From NCBI GenBank assembly GCA_036823295.1, contig DAISGD010000026.1, positions 1 through 42,717 of the forward strand: 42,717 nt of DNA. Direction: 5' to 3'. Origin of the DNA: UBA4742 sp002403895. GTDB lineage: Bacteria > Actinomycetota > Acidimicrobiia > Acidimicrobiales > Acidimicrobilacustridaceae. The stretch's first letter is position 1, and every line of letters starts with the position of its first letter. The translations under genes were made by a program, and so were the position numbers. Positions 36,522 to 42,717 of this stretch are shown one piece after another. A model generated the notes under the pieces. That model had not been told where the DNA came from and searched no databases. It saw only the letters and a program-made list of their open reading frames with translations.

Positions 36522-37308
36522 CCGCTACGAAACGTTGCGGGTCGAGCGCCACGGGCCGGTGGGCTGGCTCATCTTCGACCGGCCCGAGGCGGGCAACGCC
36601 ATGGACGCTCGCATGCTCGACGAACTGGAGCGGGCCTGGGCCGAGCTGGACGCCGACCCGGGAGTGCGGGCCATCGTCAACACGGGGGAGGGCCGCGCCT
36701 TTTCGACCGGCGTCGACGTGGCCCAGCTCAGCCGCGACCCGGGCGCGCTGCGCGAACAGAGCCGGCGCACCCGCACCGCCGAGCTGCGCCTCACGGCGTG
36801 GCACAACCAGGTGTGGAAACCGGTCATCGCCGCGGTGAACGGGGTGTGCGCCGGGGGCGGGTTGCACTTCGTGGCCGATGCCGACATCGTGATCGCCGCC
36901 GCCGACGCCACGTTCCTGGACCCCCACGTCTCGGTCGGCCAGGTCACCGCGTACGAAGCGATCGGCCTGATGCGCAAGATGCCGGCGGAGGCGGTCATGC
37001 GCATGGCCTTCGTGGGGCGCCATGAGCGGATGTCGGCGCCGCGGGCCTACGAACTGGGCATGGTCAGCCAGGTGGTGGATCCGCCCGAGCGGTTGCGCGA
37101 CGAGGCCCAGGCGCTGGCCGAGAAGATCGCCAAGAACTCGCCGGCAGCCATGGCCGCCACCAAGCGGGCCCTGTGGGGCGCGTTGGAGACGGGCCTCACC
37201 GAGGCGTGCCGGGCGGGGGCGGCCGAGTTGGTGTCGATGTGGGGCCATCCCGACCAGACCGAGGGCCCGCTGGCATTCACCGAGAAACGCGAGGCGAACT
37301 GGGTATGA
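36514..37308 (+). CDS. Enoyl-CoA hydratase/isomerase family protein (tandem copy 1)
   Basis: This 264-aa crotonase-fold protein has RVERHGPVGWLIFDRPEAGNAM and the oxyanion loops AFSTGVDV and VNGVCAGGGLHFVADADI. In place of the usual catalytic Glu segment it reads FLDPHVSVGQV, putting His138 near where hydratases have glutamate; similar DPHVSVG or DTHVSVG crotonases are common in actinobacteria, with no settled reaction. GTG 36514 overlaps the acyl-CoA dehydrogenase end and its TGA overlaps the next ATG. The 3' half is nearly identical in DNA to the next gene, showing recent duplication or gene conversion. Confidence 0.88.
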   Translation: MADRYETLRVERHGPVGWLIFDRPEAGNAMDARMLDELERAWAELDADPGVRAIVNTGEGRAFSTGVDVAQLSRDPGALREQSRRTRTAELRLTAWHNQVWKPVIAAVNGVCAGGGLHFVADADIVIAAADATFLDPHVSVGQVTAYEAIGLMRKMPAEAVMRMAFVGRHERMSAPRAYELGMVSQVVDPPERLRDEAQALAEKIAKNSPAAMAATKRALWGALETGLTEACRAGAAELVSMWGHPDQTEGPLAFTEKREANWV

Positions 37309-38095
37309 CGTTCTCGTCCTATGAGTTCTTGAAGGTCGAGCGCCGCGGCCCGGTGGGCTGGCTCATCAACAACCGCCCCGACCAGCTCAACGCCATGAAC
37401 AACGCGATGCGCGACGAGTTCGCGGTCGCGTGGAGGGAGCTCGACGCCGACCCGGCCGTGCGGGTCATCGTCCACACCGGGGAGGGGCGGGCGTTCCAGA
37501 CCGGGGTCGACGTACGGGAGGTGGCCAGCGACGGCGTGGGCATGGAGCGCTACCGCGAGTCGATGGAGCAGTTCGACCTGCGCTTCACAGCGTGGCACAA
37601 CCAGGTGTGGAAACCGGTCATCACCGCGGTGAACGGGCTATGCGCGGGGGGCGCGTTCCACTGGGTGGCCGACGCCGACATCGTGCTGGCCGCGTCGGAC
37701 GCCACCTTCTTCGACCCCCACGTGTCGGTGGGCCAGGTGGTGTCCGTCGAGGCCATCGGCCTGATGCGCAAGATGCCGGTGGAGGCGGTCATGCGCATGG
37801 CCTTCGTGGGGCGCCACGAGCGGATGTCGGCGCAGCGGGCCTACGAACTGGGCATGGTCAGCCAGGTGGTGGATCCGCCCGAGCGACTTCGCGACGAGGC
37901 CCAGGCGCTGGCCGAGAAGATCGCCAAGAACTCGCCGGCAGCCANNNNNNNNNNNNNNNNNNNNNNNNNNNNNNNNNNNNNNNNNNNNNNNNNNNNNNNN
38001 NNNNNNNNNNNNNNNNNNNNNNNNNNNNNNNNNNNNNNNNNNNNTGTCGATGTGGGGCCATCCCGACCAGACCGAGGGCCCGCTGGCATTCACCG
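36960..38095 (+). repeat. Near-identical direct repeat shared by the two tandem crotonase genes
   Basis: Bases from about 36960 to 37150 recur about 794 bases downstream with few changes, and the last about 60 bases before the gap differ at only a few positions. After the gap the block beginning TGTCGATGTGG (37232 and 38045) again matches. The 5' halves of the genes are much more different, so the similarity is patchy, as expected from gene conversion. Confidence 0.75.
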
Positions 38096-38133
38096 AGAAG
38101 CGCGACCCCAATTGGCAGGAGCTGGGCCCGTGA
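37305..38133 (+). CDS. Enoyl-CoA hydratase/isomerase family protein (tandem copy 2, interrupted by assembly gap)
   Basis: This second tandem crotonase shares the FFDPHVSVGQV variant (His139 near the usual Glu) and the ARM of AFVGRHERMSA with copy 1. The coding sequence is broken by 100 Ns at 37945-38044. Read literally, the frame changes across the Ns; copy 1 has 81 bases between the same flanks, and a gap of 81 restores one frame ending PNWQELGP and a protein of about 269 aa. It is therefore an intact gene with a wrong gap length rather than a pseudogene. ATG 37305 overlaps the preceding stop; GTG of the next ligase overlaps its TGA. Confidence 0.85.
37945..38044. other. Assembly gap of 100 N
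   Basis: Exactly 100 undetermined bases mark a scaffold gap of nominal size. Both flanks are also present in the upstream tandem gene (ending at 37150 and resuming at 37232), so the assembly probably broke because of the repeat. The implied true length is about 81 bases. Confidence 0.95.
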
Positions 38134-39587
38134 GTCTGGCTGACCTGCTGTTCGCCGCCGACGCCGATCCCGACGAGCCGGTGGTTCATGCCGGTGAACG
38201 GACCTGGTCACGCGCGGAGTTGCAGGGCCGGGCTCAGGGCTTGGCTGCTGCCCTCGCTGCCGTGGGCGTCGGTCCCGGCCGGCCGGTCGGGGTCATGTTG
38301 CCCAACGGTGCCGACCCGGTGGCCGCCCTGTTCGGGACGTGGCGAGCCGGCGCCGTCTACGTGCCGCTCAACCCTCGGCTCACCACCAGTGAGCTCGACT
38401 CCATCCTCGGCTCGCTGGAGCCGGCGGTCATCGTCACCACCGCCGAGCAGGCGCCCCGCTTCGCCGGGCGGGCCGCGGTGGTGGCCGAAGACGACGGCTG
38501 GTCGACGGTGCCGGGTCCGGTGTTCGGGGATCGCGTCCACGACCCCGACGTGGCCCTCATCCAGTTCACGTCGGGTACGACGGGGCCGCCCAAGCCGGTG
38601 CTGTTGCGCCACTCGGGGGTCCTGACCCTGCTCGACGGCGTGCTGGCCAAGCTCCGGGGTGGTACCAAGGTGAAGCCAGCGGCCCCGCCGATGCCCAACC
38701 TGATCCCGGTGTCGCTGTCGTTGTGGGCGGGGATCTACAATGTGCTGTTCGCCCTGCGGGTCGGCGCCCCGGTCGTGATCATGGACGGCTTCGACACGCA
38801 CGAGTTCGCCGCGTTGGTGCAACGCTTCGCCATCCGCTCCACCGTGTTGCCGCCGGCGGCCATGACCATGCTGGCCGACGACGAGGCCATCACCGATCTG
38901 GCGCCGCTGCGGTTCGTGCGCAGCATCACCGCGCCGCTCTCGCCGCTGCAGGCCCGCCGGTTCAAGGACCGGTTCGGCATTGCCGTGCTCAACAGCTACG
39001 GCCAGACCGAGATCGGCGGCGAGATCATCGGCTGGAACGCGGCCGACTCGCGTGAGCACGGCGAGACCAAGCTGGGTTCGGTGGGCCGGCCCCACGACGG
39101 CGTTGAGGTGCGGGTGGTCGGGGACGGCGAGCTGTGGGTGCTCACCCCGGCGCTGAGTGCGGGCTATGCCGACGGCGGGGATCTGTCCGACCGGCTCAGC
39201 CCCGACGGCTGGTTCCGCACCGGGGACTTCGCCCGGGTCGACGCCGAGGGATTCGTGTGGATCGAGGGACGGGTGTCGTCGATGATCAACCGGGGTGGGC
39301 TGAAGATCGCCCCCGGCGAGGTCGAAGAGGTGGTACGCCTCCATCCCGCCGTTGCCGATGTGGCGGTGGTGGGGGTGCCCGACGACCGCCTCGGTGAGGT
39401 CCCGTGGGCCTTCATCGTGGCCCGCACTTCAGCTTCCGCGGGGGCGGTGGACGCCGCCGAGCTGGAGATGCTGTGCCGTAAGCACCTGGCCCCTTACAAG
39501 GTGCCGGTGCGGTTCACCACGGTCGACGCCCTGCCCCGCAACGAGGTGGGCAAGGTGTTGGTCCGCGACCTGGTGGCCCGGTCATGA
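38130..39587 (+). CDS. Acyl-CoA synthetase (AMP-binding enzyme)
   Basis: This 485-aa adenylate-forming CoA ligase has the ATP loop QFTSGTTGPPKPVL (about residue 145), NSYGQTEIGGE (about 288), GWFRTGDFAR (about 361), the hinge segment INRGGLKIAPGEVEEV (about 387) and the catalytic Lys in PRNEVGKVLVRDL (about 470). The N-terminal domain is somewhat short, which makes the protein smaller than typical 530-560 aa ligases. GTG 38130 overlaps the crotonase stop (GTGA) and its end overlaps the next ATG. It is the second CoA ligase of the island, the other being next to the aldehyde dehydrogenase, so two different acids may be activated. Confidence 0.9.
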   Translation: MSLADLLFAADADPDEPVVHAGERTWSRAELQGRAQGLAAALAAVGVGPGRPVGVMLPNGADPVAALFGTWRAGAVYVPLNPRLTTSELDSILGSLEPAVIVTTAEQAPRFAGRAAVVAEDDGWSTVPGPVFGDRVHDPDVALIQFTSGTTGPPKPVLLRHSGVLTLLDGVLAKLRGGTKVKPAAPPMPNLIPVSLSLWAGIYNVLFALRVGAPVVIMDGFDTHEFAALVQRFAIRSTVLPPAAMTMLADDEAITDLAPLRFVRSITAPLSPLQARRFKDRFGIAVLNSYGQTEIGGEIIGWNAADSREHGETKLGSVGRPHDGVEVRVVGDGELWVLTPALSAGYADGGDLSDRLSPDGWFRTGDFARVDAEGFVWIEGRVSSMINRGGLKIAPGEVEEVVRLHPAVADVAVVGVPDDRLGEVPWAFIVARTSASAGAVDAAELEMLCRKHLAPYKVPVRFTTVDALPRNEVGKVLVRDLVARS

Positions 39588-40345
39588 GCGCGCTGGCCGG
39601 CAGGCGCGTGGTGGTGATCGGCGCGTCGTCGGGCGTGGGTCGGTCTTTCGCAGCGGCGGCCATCGCCGACGGGGCCGACGTGGTGCTGGCGGCACGGCGG
39701 GGTGACCGGCTGGACGAGGTCATCGCCGAGGCGGGTGGCGGGCGCGCGGTGGTGGCCGACGTGAGTGAGCCCGAGGGTTGCCGGCGCATCGTCGCCGACG
39801 CGCATGCCCATCTGGGCGCCATCGACCTCGTGTTCTACGCCGCCGGCTCCGCCCCGTTGCAGTACTTGGCCGACACCACCAGCGAGCAGTGGCGGGCGGT
39901 GCTCGAGACCAACGTCATCGGCGTGCAGCGGATCATCAGTGGGATGATTCCGCATATGGCCGATGGCGCCATCGTGGCTGTGCTGTCGTCGGAGACGGCA
40001 GTTGGGCGACCCCGCCCGGGACTGGGGGCCTACGGCGCCAGCAAGGCGGCGCTGGCCGAGTCGCTGCGGGTCTGCCGCCTGGAGCACCCGGAGGTCCGGT
40101 TCTCCTGTGTCGCCCTCGGGGCCATACAGCCCACCGAGTTCGGGAACGAGTTCGCGCCGGAGCTGCTCGGCCCGATGCTCGAGACGTGGTTCCGCCAGGG
40201 CCTGATGCAGCGCGACTCCATGGCCACCACCGACGTGGCTCAGCTCCTGGTCGACGTGCTGGGCTCGGCCCTGCGCCTACCCGGCGTGGGCATCGAGGAG
40301 ATCGTCCTGCGCTCGCCGTCCCCTATCGTCGAGGGCTGGACCTGA
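39584..40345 (+). CDS. Short-chain dehydrogenase/reductase (SDR)
   Basis: This 253-aa SDR has the cofactor loop VIGASSGVGR (about residues 11-20), YAAGSAPLQYL replacing the common NNAG segment, catalytic Ser in LSSETA (about 133) and YGASK (about 148). It is likely a 3-hydroxyacyl-CoA or alcohol dehydrogenase acting after hydration. It is the last gene of the TetR-led operon, overlapping the ligase stop by ATGA, and its TGA abuts the stop of the convergent UspA gene in a shared TGATCA. Confidence 0.88.
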   Translation: MSALAGRRVVVIGASSGVGRSFAAAAIADGADVVLAARRGDRLDEVIAEAGGGRAVVADVSEPEGCRRIVADAHAHLGAIDLVFYAAGSAPLQYLADTTSEQWRAVLETNVIGVQRIISGMIPHMADGAIVAVLSSETAVGRPRPGLGAYGASKAALAESLRVCRLEHPEVRFSCVALGAIQPTEFGNEFAPELLGPMLETWFRQGLMQRDSMATTDVAQLLVDVLGSALRLPGVGIEEIVLRSPSPIVEGWT

Positions 40346-40744
40346 TCAGGTGGTGCTGACGACGAGCACGCTGCAGTTGGCCTTGTGAGCCACGGTGTTG
40401 GTCACGCTGCCCAGGATGCGGCCGGCGCCCTTCATCCCCTTGTTGCCCACCACGATGAGATCGGCGCCGACCTCGGCTGCCACCGACAAGATGGCGTCGG
40501 CGGGGTCACCGGGCACGGGGTGGCGGTGCACCGGGACGGTGGCGTCGGCAGCGATGCCGGCCAGGAAGACGGTCGCGTCGGCCGTCGCCGGGGTGATCTC
40601 GGGATCGATGCGGTCCCGATAGGGATCGAAGGCCACCACCAGGTGCAGCTCCGCCCTGAGCAGGTTGGCCAGCTCGACGGCGTCGGCGATGGCCAGCTTG
40701 GCCGCTTCGGTCTCTGCCGCCCCGACCACGATGCGCTTGTACAT
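40346..40744 (-). CDS. Universal stress protein (UspA family)
   Basis: This 132-aa single-domain universal stress protein begins MYKRIVVGAAETEAAKLAI and ends with the ATP-binding loop VVGNKGMKGAGRILGSVTN (G-x2-G-x9-G-S), so it is the nucleotide-binding type. Such proteins respond to stress and energy state. It lies 10 bp after the PadR gene on the same strand, but its ATG also follows TAAGCT by seven bases, so it may have its own leaderless transcript. It converges with the catabolic operon. Confidence 0.92.
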   Translation of the reverse strand: MYKRIVVGAAETEAAKLAIADAVELANLLRAELHLVVAFDPYRDRIDPEITPATADATVFLAGIAADATVPVHRHPVPGDPADAILSVAAEVGADLIVVGNKGMKGAGRILGSVTNTVAHKANCSVLVVSTT

Positions 40745-40751
40745 TCCGGCC

Positions 40752-40757
40752 AGCTTA
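40752..40757 (-). promoter_or_regulatory. Putative -10 (TAAGCT) of the UspA gene
   Basis: On the minus strand TAAGCT, which includes the PadR stop codon, ends seven bases before ATG 40744. No Shine-Dalgarno sequence is seen. Confidence 0.3.
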
Positions 40758-41291
40758 GGTGGGCTCGGCGAGGATGGCGTAGAGGGAACGGCGGGTCGTG
40801 GTGAGGACCTCGACGGCCTTGGCCTTGTGGGCCGCAGTGCCGGCCTCGGCCACCTGACGGGTGGCCACCATGATCTGGCCCACGAGCTCGCGCAGCTGCA
40901 CGTCCGCGGGGTCGATTCCGGCGGTGACCTCGTCCCACGGGGTCTGCTCACGGGGGTTGTTGGCCAGTTCGCCACGACCGGCGTCAGTGAGGCTGAAGAG
41001 CCGCTTGCCGGTGGATTCGTCGACCTGGACCAGGCCTTCGTCCTCCAGAAGTTGCAGCGACGGGTAGATCGAGCCGGGGCTCGGCTTCCATACCCCGCCG
41101 GTGCGCTCGGCGAGCACCTGGATCATCTCGTAGCCGTGCATCGGCTTTTCGGCCAGCAGGGCCAGGATGGCGGCGCGCACATCGCCGCGGCGGGCTCGAC
41201 CTCGGCCTCGTCCGCCGAATCCGCCGTCGAAGTCGGGGCGGCGTCGGGGGAGACCGAAGCGTTGATCTCGGGTGAAGTTGGGGTTTCTCAA
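40755..41291 (-). CDS. PadR-family transcriptional regulator
   Basis: This 178-aa regulator has a Gly/Arg-rich N-terminal arm (GGFGGRGRGRARRG) and a PadR winged helix at about 37-105: AILALLAEKPMHGYEMIQVL, SPGSIYPSLQLLEDEGLVQV and the wing STGKRLFSLTDAGR. A short helical dimerisation tail follows. The start is TTG 41291 with AGGAG seven bases upstream. A 29-bp perfect inverted repeat just upstream is almost certainly its own operator. Target genes other than itself, and perhaps the UspA gene 10 bp downstream, are not evident. Confidence 0.9.
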   Translation of the reverse strand: MRNPNFTRDQRFGLPRRRPDFDGGFGGRGRGRARRGDVRAAILALLAEKPMHGYEMIQVLAERTGGVWKPSPGSIYPSLQLLEDEGLVQVDESTGKRLFSLTDAGRGELANNPREQTPWDEVTAGIDPADVQLRELVGQIMVATRQVAEAGTAAHKAKAVEVLTTTRRSLYAILAEPT

Positions 41292-41314
41292 GGTCGTACT
41301 CCTGATTCATTTGG

Positions 41315-41343
41315 TTGTTATCGGTGAGTATCACCGATAACAA
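41315..41343. promoter_or_regulatory. PadR operator: 29-bp perfect inverted repeat
   Basis: Arms TTGTTATCGGTGA and TCACCGATAACAA (13 bases each) surround a three-base centre, 23 bp upstream of the PadR start. A second, 10-bp palindrome CGATATATCG follows at 41345-41354. Similar ATATCGGT-type repeats are typical of PadR sites. GATACT near the centre, on the minus strand, may be the -10. Confidence 0.7.
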
Positions 41344-41486
41344 ACGATATATCGGTAAGTCGGGGATCGCAACCCGGGGATGATCGATAGATCGATTCAT
41401 TGACCGTCGATGTGGTGGCGCTGCCCCTGGCGCTCGCCTTCGGCATCACGACCGGGCTCGGTGTTCACACCGCCGCCAGCTGAGCC

Positions 41487-42425
41487 TCAGGTGGACCCGA
41501 GGCCCAGGGCGTCGCCGACCGCGGCGATGCCAGCCGGGTCGCCGAAGGCGAAGCTGAAGATGACCTCGTCGGCCCCGGCCTCGATGAGGGGGGCGATCAG
41601 GTCGGGCACCTCGTGGGGCTGGCCGATGGTGAAGCCGGCGATCTCCTCGGCGCTGCCCCCGGCGGCCAGCATGGTCCGGACCTCGGCCGTGTTCTCCTCG
41701 GAGGTGGTCAGGATGAGCGGGCTCATCCAGGTCACATCGATGTCGGCGAAGTCGCGGCCCACGTCGTCGCAGTGATCCTTGATCACGTCGATCTTGTGGC
41801 GCAGTGTCTCGGGGGTGCCGGTCACGTTGCACTGATCGGCGTAGGTGGCCACCAGCTTCAGCGTGCGCTTCTCACCGCCGCCGCCGATCATGATCTTGGG
41901 GCCCTTGGCCTGGACCGGCCGGGGCAGGTTGCGGGCGTTGTCGATGCGGTAGTGGGTGCCGGTGAAGCTCACCCCGTCGGCGTCGAACATGGCCCGGCAG
42001 ATCTTCACGGCCTCTTCCAACATGTCGAGCCGCACGCCGTCGCGGGGGTAGTCCACGCCGAGGCCCTGATGCTCGACGTCGTACCAGGCCCCGCCGATGC
42101 CGAGGATGGCCCGACCCTTCGAGATCACATCGAGGGTGGTGATGATCTTGGCCAGGATGGCGGGATTGCGGTAGGTCACGCCGGTGACCAGGGTGCCCAG
42201 CTGCACCCGTTCGGTGCGGGCGGCCAGGGCGCCGAGGAGGGTGTAGGCCTCGAGCATGGGCTGGTCCGGCCCACCCAATGGCGGGAGCTGGAAGAAGTGG
42301 TCCATCACCCACAGCGAGTTGAACCCGGCGTCCTCGGCGGCGGTGGCCAAGCCGGCCACGTGATCGAAGAGGTCGGCCGAATCGAAGCCGGAGAAGTTGG
42401 GCAGTTGCACACCGAATCGCGTCAT
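41487..42425 (-). CDS. LLM-class (luciferase-like) F420-dependent oxidoreductase
   Basis: This 312-aa luciferase-like TIM-barrel oxidoreductase has TRFGVQLPNFSGFDSADLF, FNSLWVMDHFFQLPP (about residues 37-51), LGTLVTGVTYRNPAILAKI, GRAILGIGGAWYDVEHQGLG and KIMIGGGGEKRTLKLVA. This is the pattern of actinobacterial enzymes named F420-dependent, which reduce or oxidise with coenzyme F420 (FMN is possible). ATG 42425 follows TAGTCT by seven bases without a ribosome site; an upstream in-frame ATG (42554) falls inside the HNH gene and is rejected. No neighbouring gene reveals the substrate. Confidence 0.88.
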   Translation of the reverse strand: MTRFGVQLPNFSGFDSADLFDHVAGLATAAEDAGFNSLWVMDHFFQLPPLGGPDQPMLEAYTLLGALAARTERVQLGTLVTGVTYRNPAILAKIITTLDVISKGRAILGIGGAWYDVEHQGLGVDYPRDGVRLDMLEEAVKICRAMFDADGVSFTGTHYRIDNARNLPRPVQAKGPKIMIGGGGEKRTLKLVATYADQCNVTGTPETLRHKIDVIKDHCDDVGRDFADIDVTWMSPLILTTSEENTAEVRTMLAAGGSAEEIAGFTIGQPHEVPDLIAPLIEAGADEVIFSFAFGDPAGIAAVGDALGLGST

Positions 42426-42432
42426 GCGGGTG

Positions 42433-42438
42433 AGACTA
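42433..42438 (-). promoter_or_regulatory. Putative -10 (TAGTCT) of the luciferase-like oxidoreductase
   Basis: On the minus strand TAGTCT overlaps the stop codon of the HNH gene and ends seven bases before ATG 42425, again without a Shine-Dalgarno sequence. Confidence 0.3.
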
Positions 42439-42717
42439 TCGATCCAGGTTCCAAAGGGTGAGGTTGGCGCCGACGGGTGATCGCCATGGTTCGGTCGTGT
42501 TGGGTGGGTACCAGTGCCAGTGGTTGCCGTGGCGTTCCAACCTGGCTCCGTCACGAGACTTCTGGTTGTGGTGGAACTGGCACAACAAGTTCAGGTTGTC
42601 GGCGGAGCCGGGCCCGCCGTTGGCGTAGTCGTCGCGGTGGTCTTGTTGGACGTGGCGGGCATTCGCCTCGGGTAACAGGCTGGTGACCCAGTCGACATCG
42701 ACGGGACCGACGCCGAT
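42436..42717 (-). CDS. HNH endonuclease-like protein, C-terminal part (partial)
   Basis: Ninety-three residues of a protein entering from the right edge are visible. They contain an HNH-type site: HVQQDHRDDYANGG, then DNLNLLCQFHHNQKSRDG, giving His/Asp, Asn, Cys and paired His in the usual order, followed by a W-rich tail (HGNHWHWYPP). This matches the C-terminal nuclease domain of DUF222/13E12-type actinobacterial proteins, which are often multicopy. The N-terminal DUF222 region lies outside the window. Its role (nuclease, mobile or host gene) is unknown. Confidence 0.8.
   Translation of the reverse strand: MGVGPVDVDWVTSLLPEANARHVQQDHRDDYANGGPGSADNLNLLCQFHHNQKSRDGARLERHGNHWHWYPPNTTEPWRSPVGANLTLWNLDR

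Noticed and set aside
37173..39587. Long open frame running through the Ns and fusing a crotonase frame with the CoA ligase
   Set aside because: It follows the wrong frame of both crotonases and is open only because the N block is the wrong length; the ligase starts at GTG 38130.
41400..41483. Short TTG-started frame of 27 hydrophobic residues between padR and the luciferase-like gene
   Set aside because: No ribosome site or homologue recognised; its stop lies just before the neighbouring gene's stop, and it is too short to support. It would be worth revisiting only if conserved.

Overview
The window is very GC-rich, gene-dense DNA of actinobacterial type. The best guess is an environmental Acidimicrobiia-like actinomycete. 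Signs of this are a putative mycothiol-dependent enzyme (12510-13337), a putative F420-dependent luciferase-like oxidoreductase (41487-42425), an SCO6745-family protein (9426-10181), many GTG/TTG starts, and several genes whose start codon lies 5-7 nt after a TANNNT-like -10 element with no Shine-Dalgarno sequence. A 100-N scaffold gap (37945-38044) shows that this is a draft assembly. No rRNA, tRNA, CRISPR array, transposase or phage gene was seen.

Layout. Both edges hold C-terminal pieces of proteins that look like DUF222/HNH endonucleases. From 272 to 15.8 kb lie mostly secreted or lipid-anchored hydrolases and small enzymes: a CocE-type esterase/peptidase with five Fn3 domains, an unknown 667-aa protein, a double-DUF427 protein, a penicillin/AHL acylase-type lipoprotein, an SCO6745-family protein, an operon of mycothiol-type enzyme, acyl-CoA ligase and citryl-CoA lyase-like protein, a VOC protein, and a TetR gene followed by a PHB-depolymerase-like lipoprotein. 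From 15861 to 19717 a four-gene operon with abutting or overlapping ends encodes an SDR, an amidohydrolase, a Rieske oxygenase and an acetoacetate-decarboxylase-like protein.

From 19.7 to 40.3 kb lies a catabolic island: cytochrome P450, crotonase and dienoyl-CoA-reductase-like SDR; an orphan solute-binding lipoprotein; an SDR; aldehyde dehydrogenase and acyl-CoA ligase; an amidohydrolase; a signal-less periplasmic-binding-fold protein with a NIPSNAP-like partner; another crotonase; and an eight-gene overlapping operon (TetR, hot-dog dehydratase, crotonase, acyl-CoA dehydrogenase, two tandem crotonases, acyl-CoA ligase, SDR). All four divergent promoter regions of this island carry the same element, GAAC-N5-TTC, at 22642, 25111, 29527 and 32512. 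I did not find it in the divergent regions outside the island. The element at 32512 lies immediately upstream of the TetR gene, so I infer a single TetR-controlled regulon.

Together the island could hydroxylate a hydrophobic or alicyclic substrate (P450), oxidise the product to an acid (SDR, ALDH), activate it (two CoA ligases) and shorten or open it by beta-oxidation-like steps (acyl-CoA dehydrogenase, five crotonases, dehydratase, SDRs, amidohydrolase). No thiolase, ferredoxin or ferredoxin reductase is in the window. The substrate cannot be named from sequence alone.

The window ends with a UspA protein, a PadR regulator with a 29-bp perfect inverted-repeat operator, the luciferase-like oxidoreductase and the second HNH fragment.
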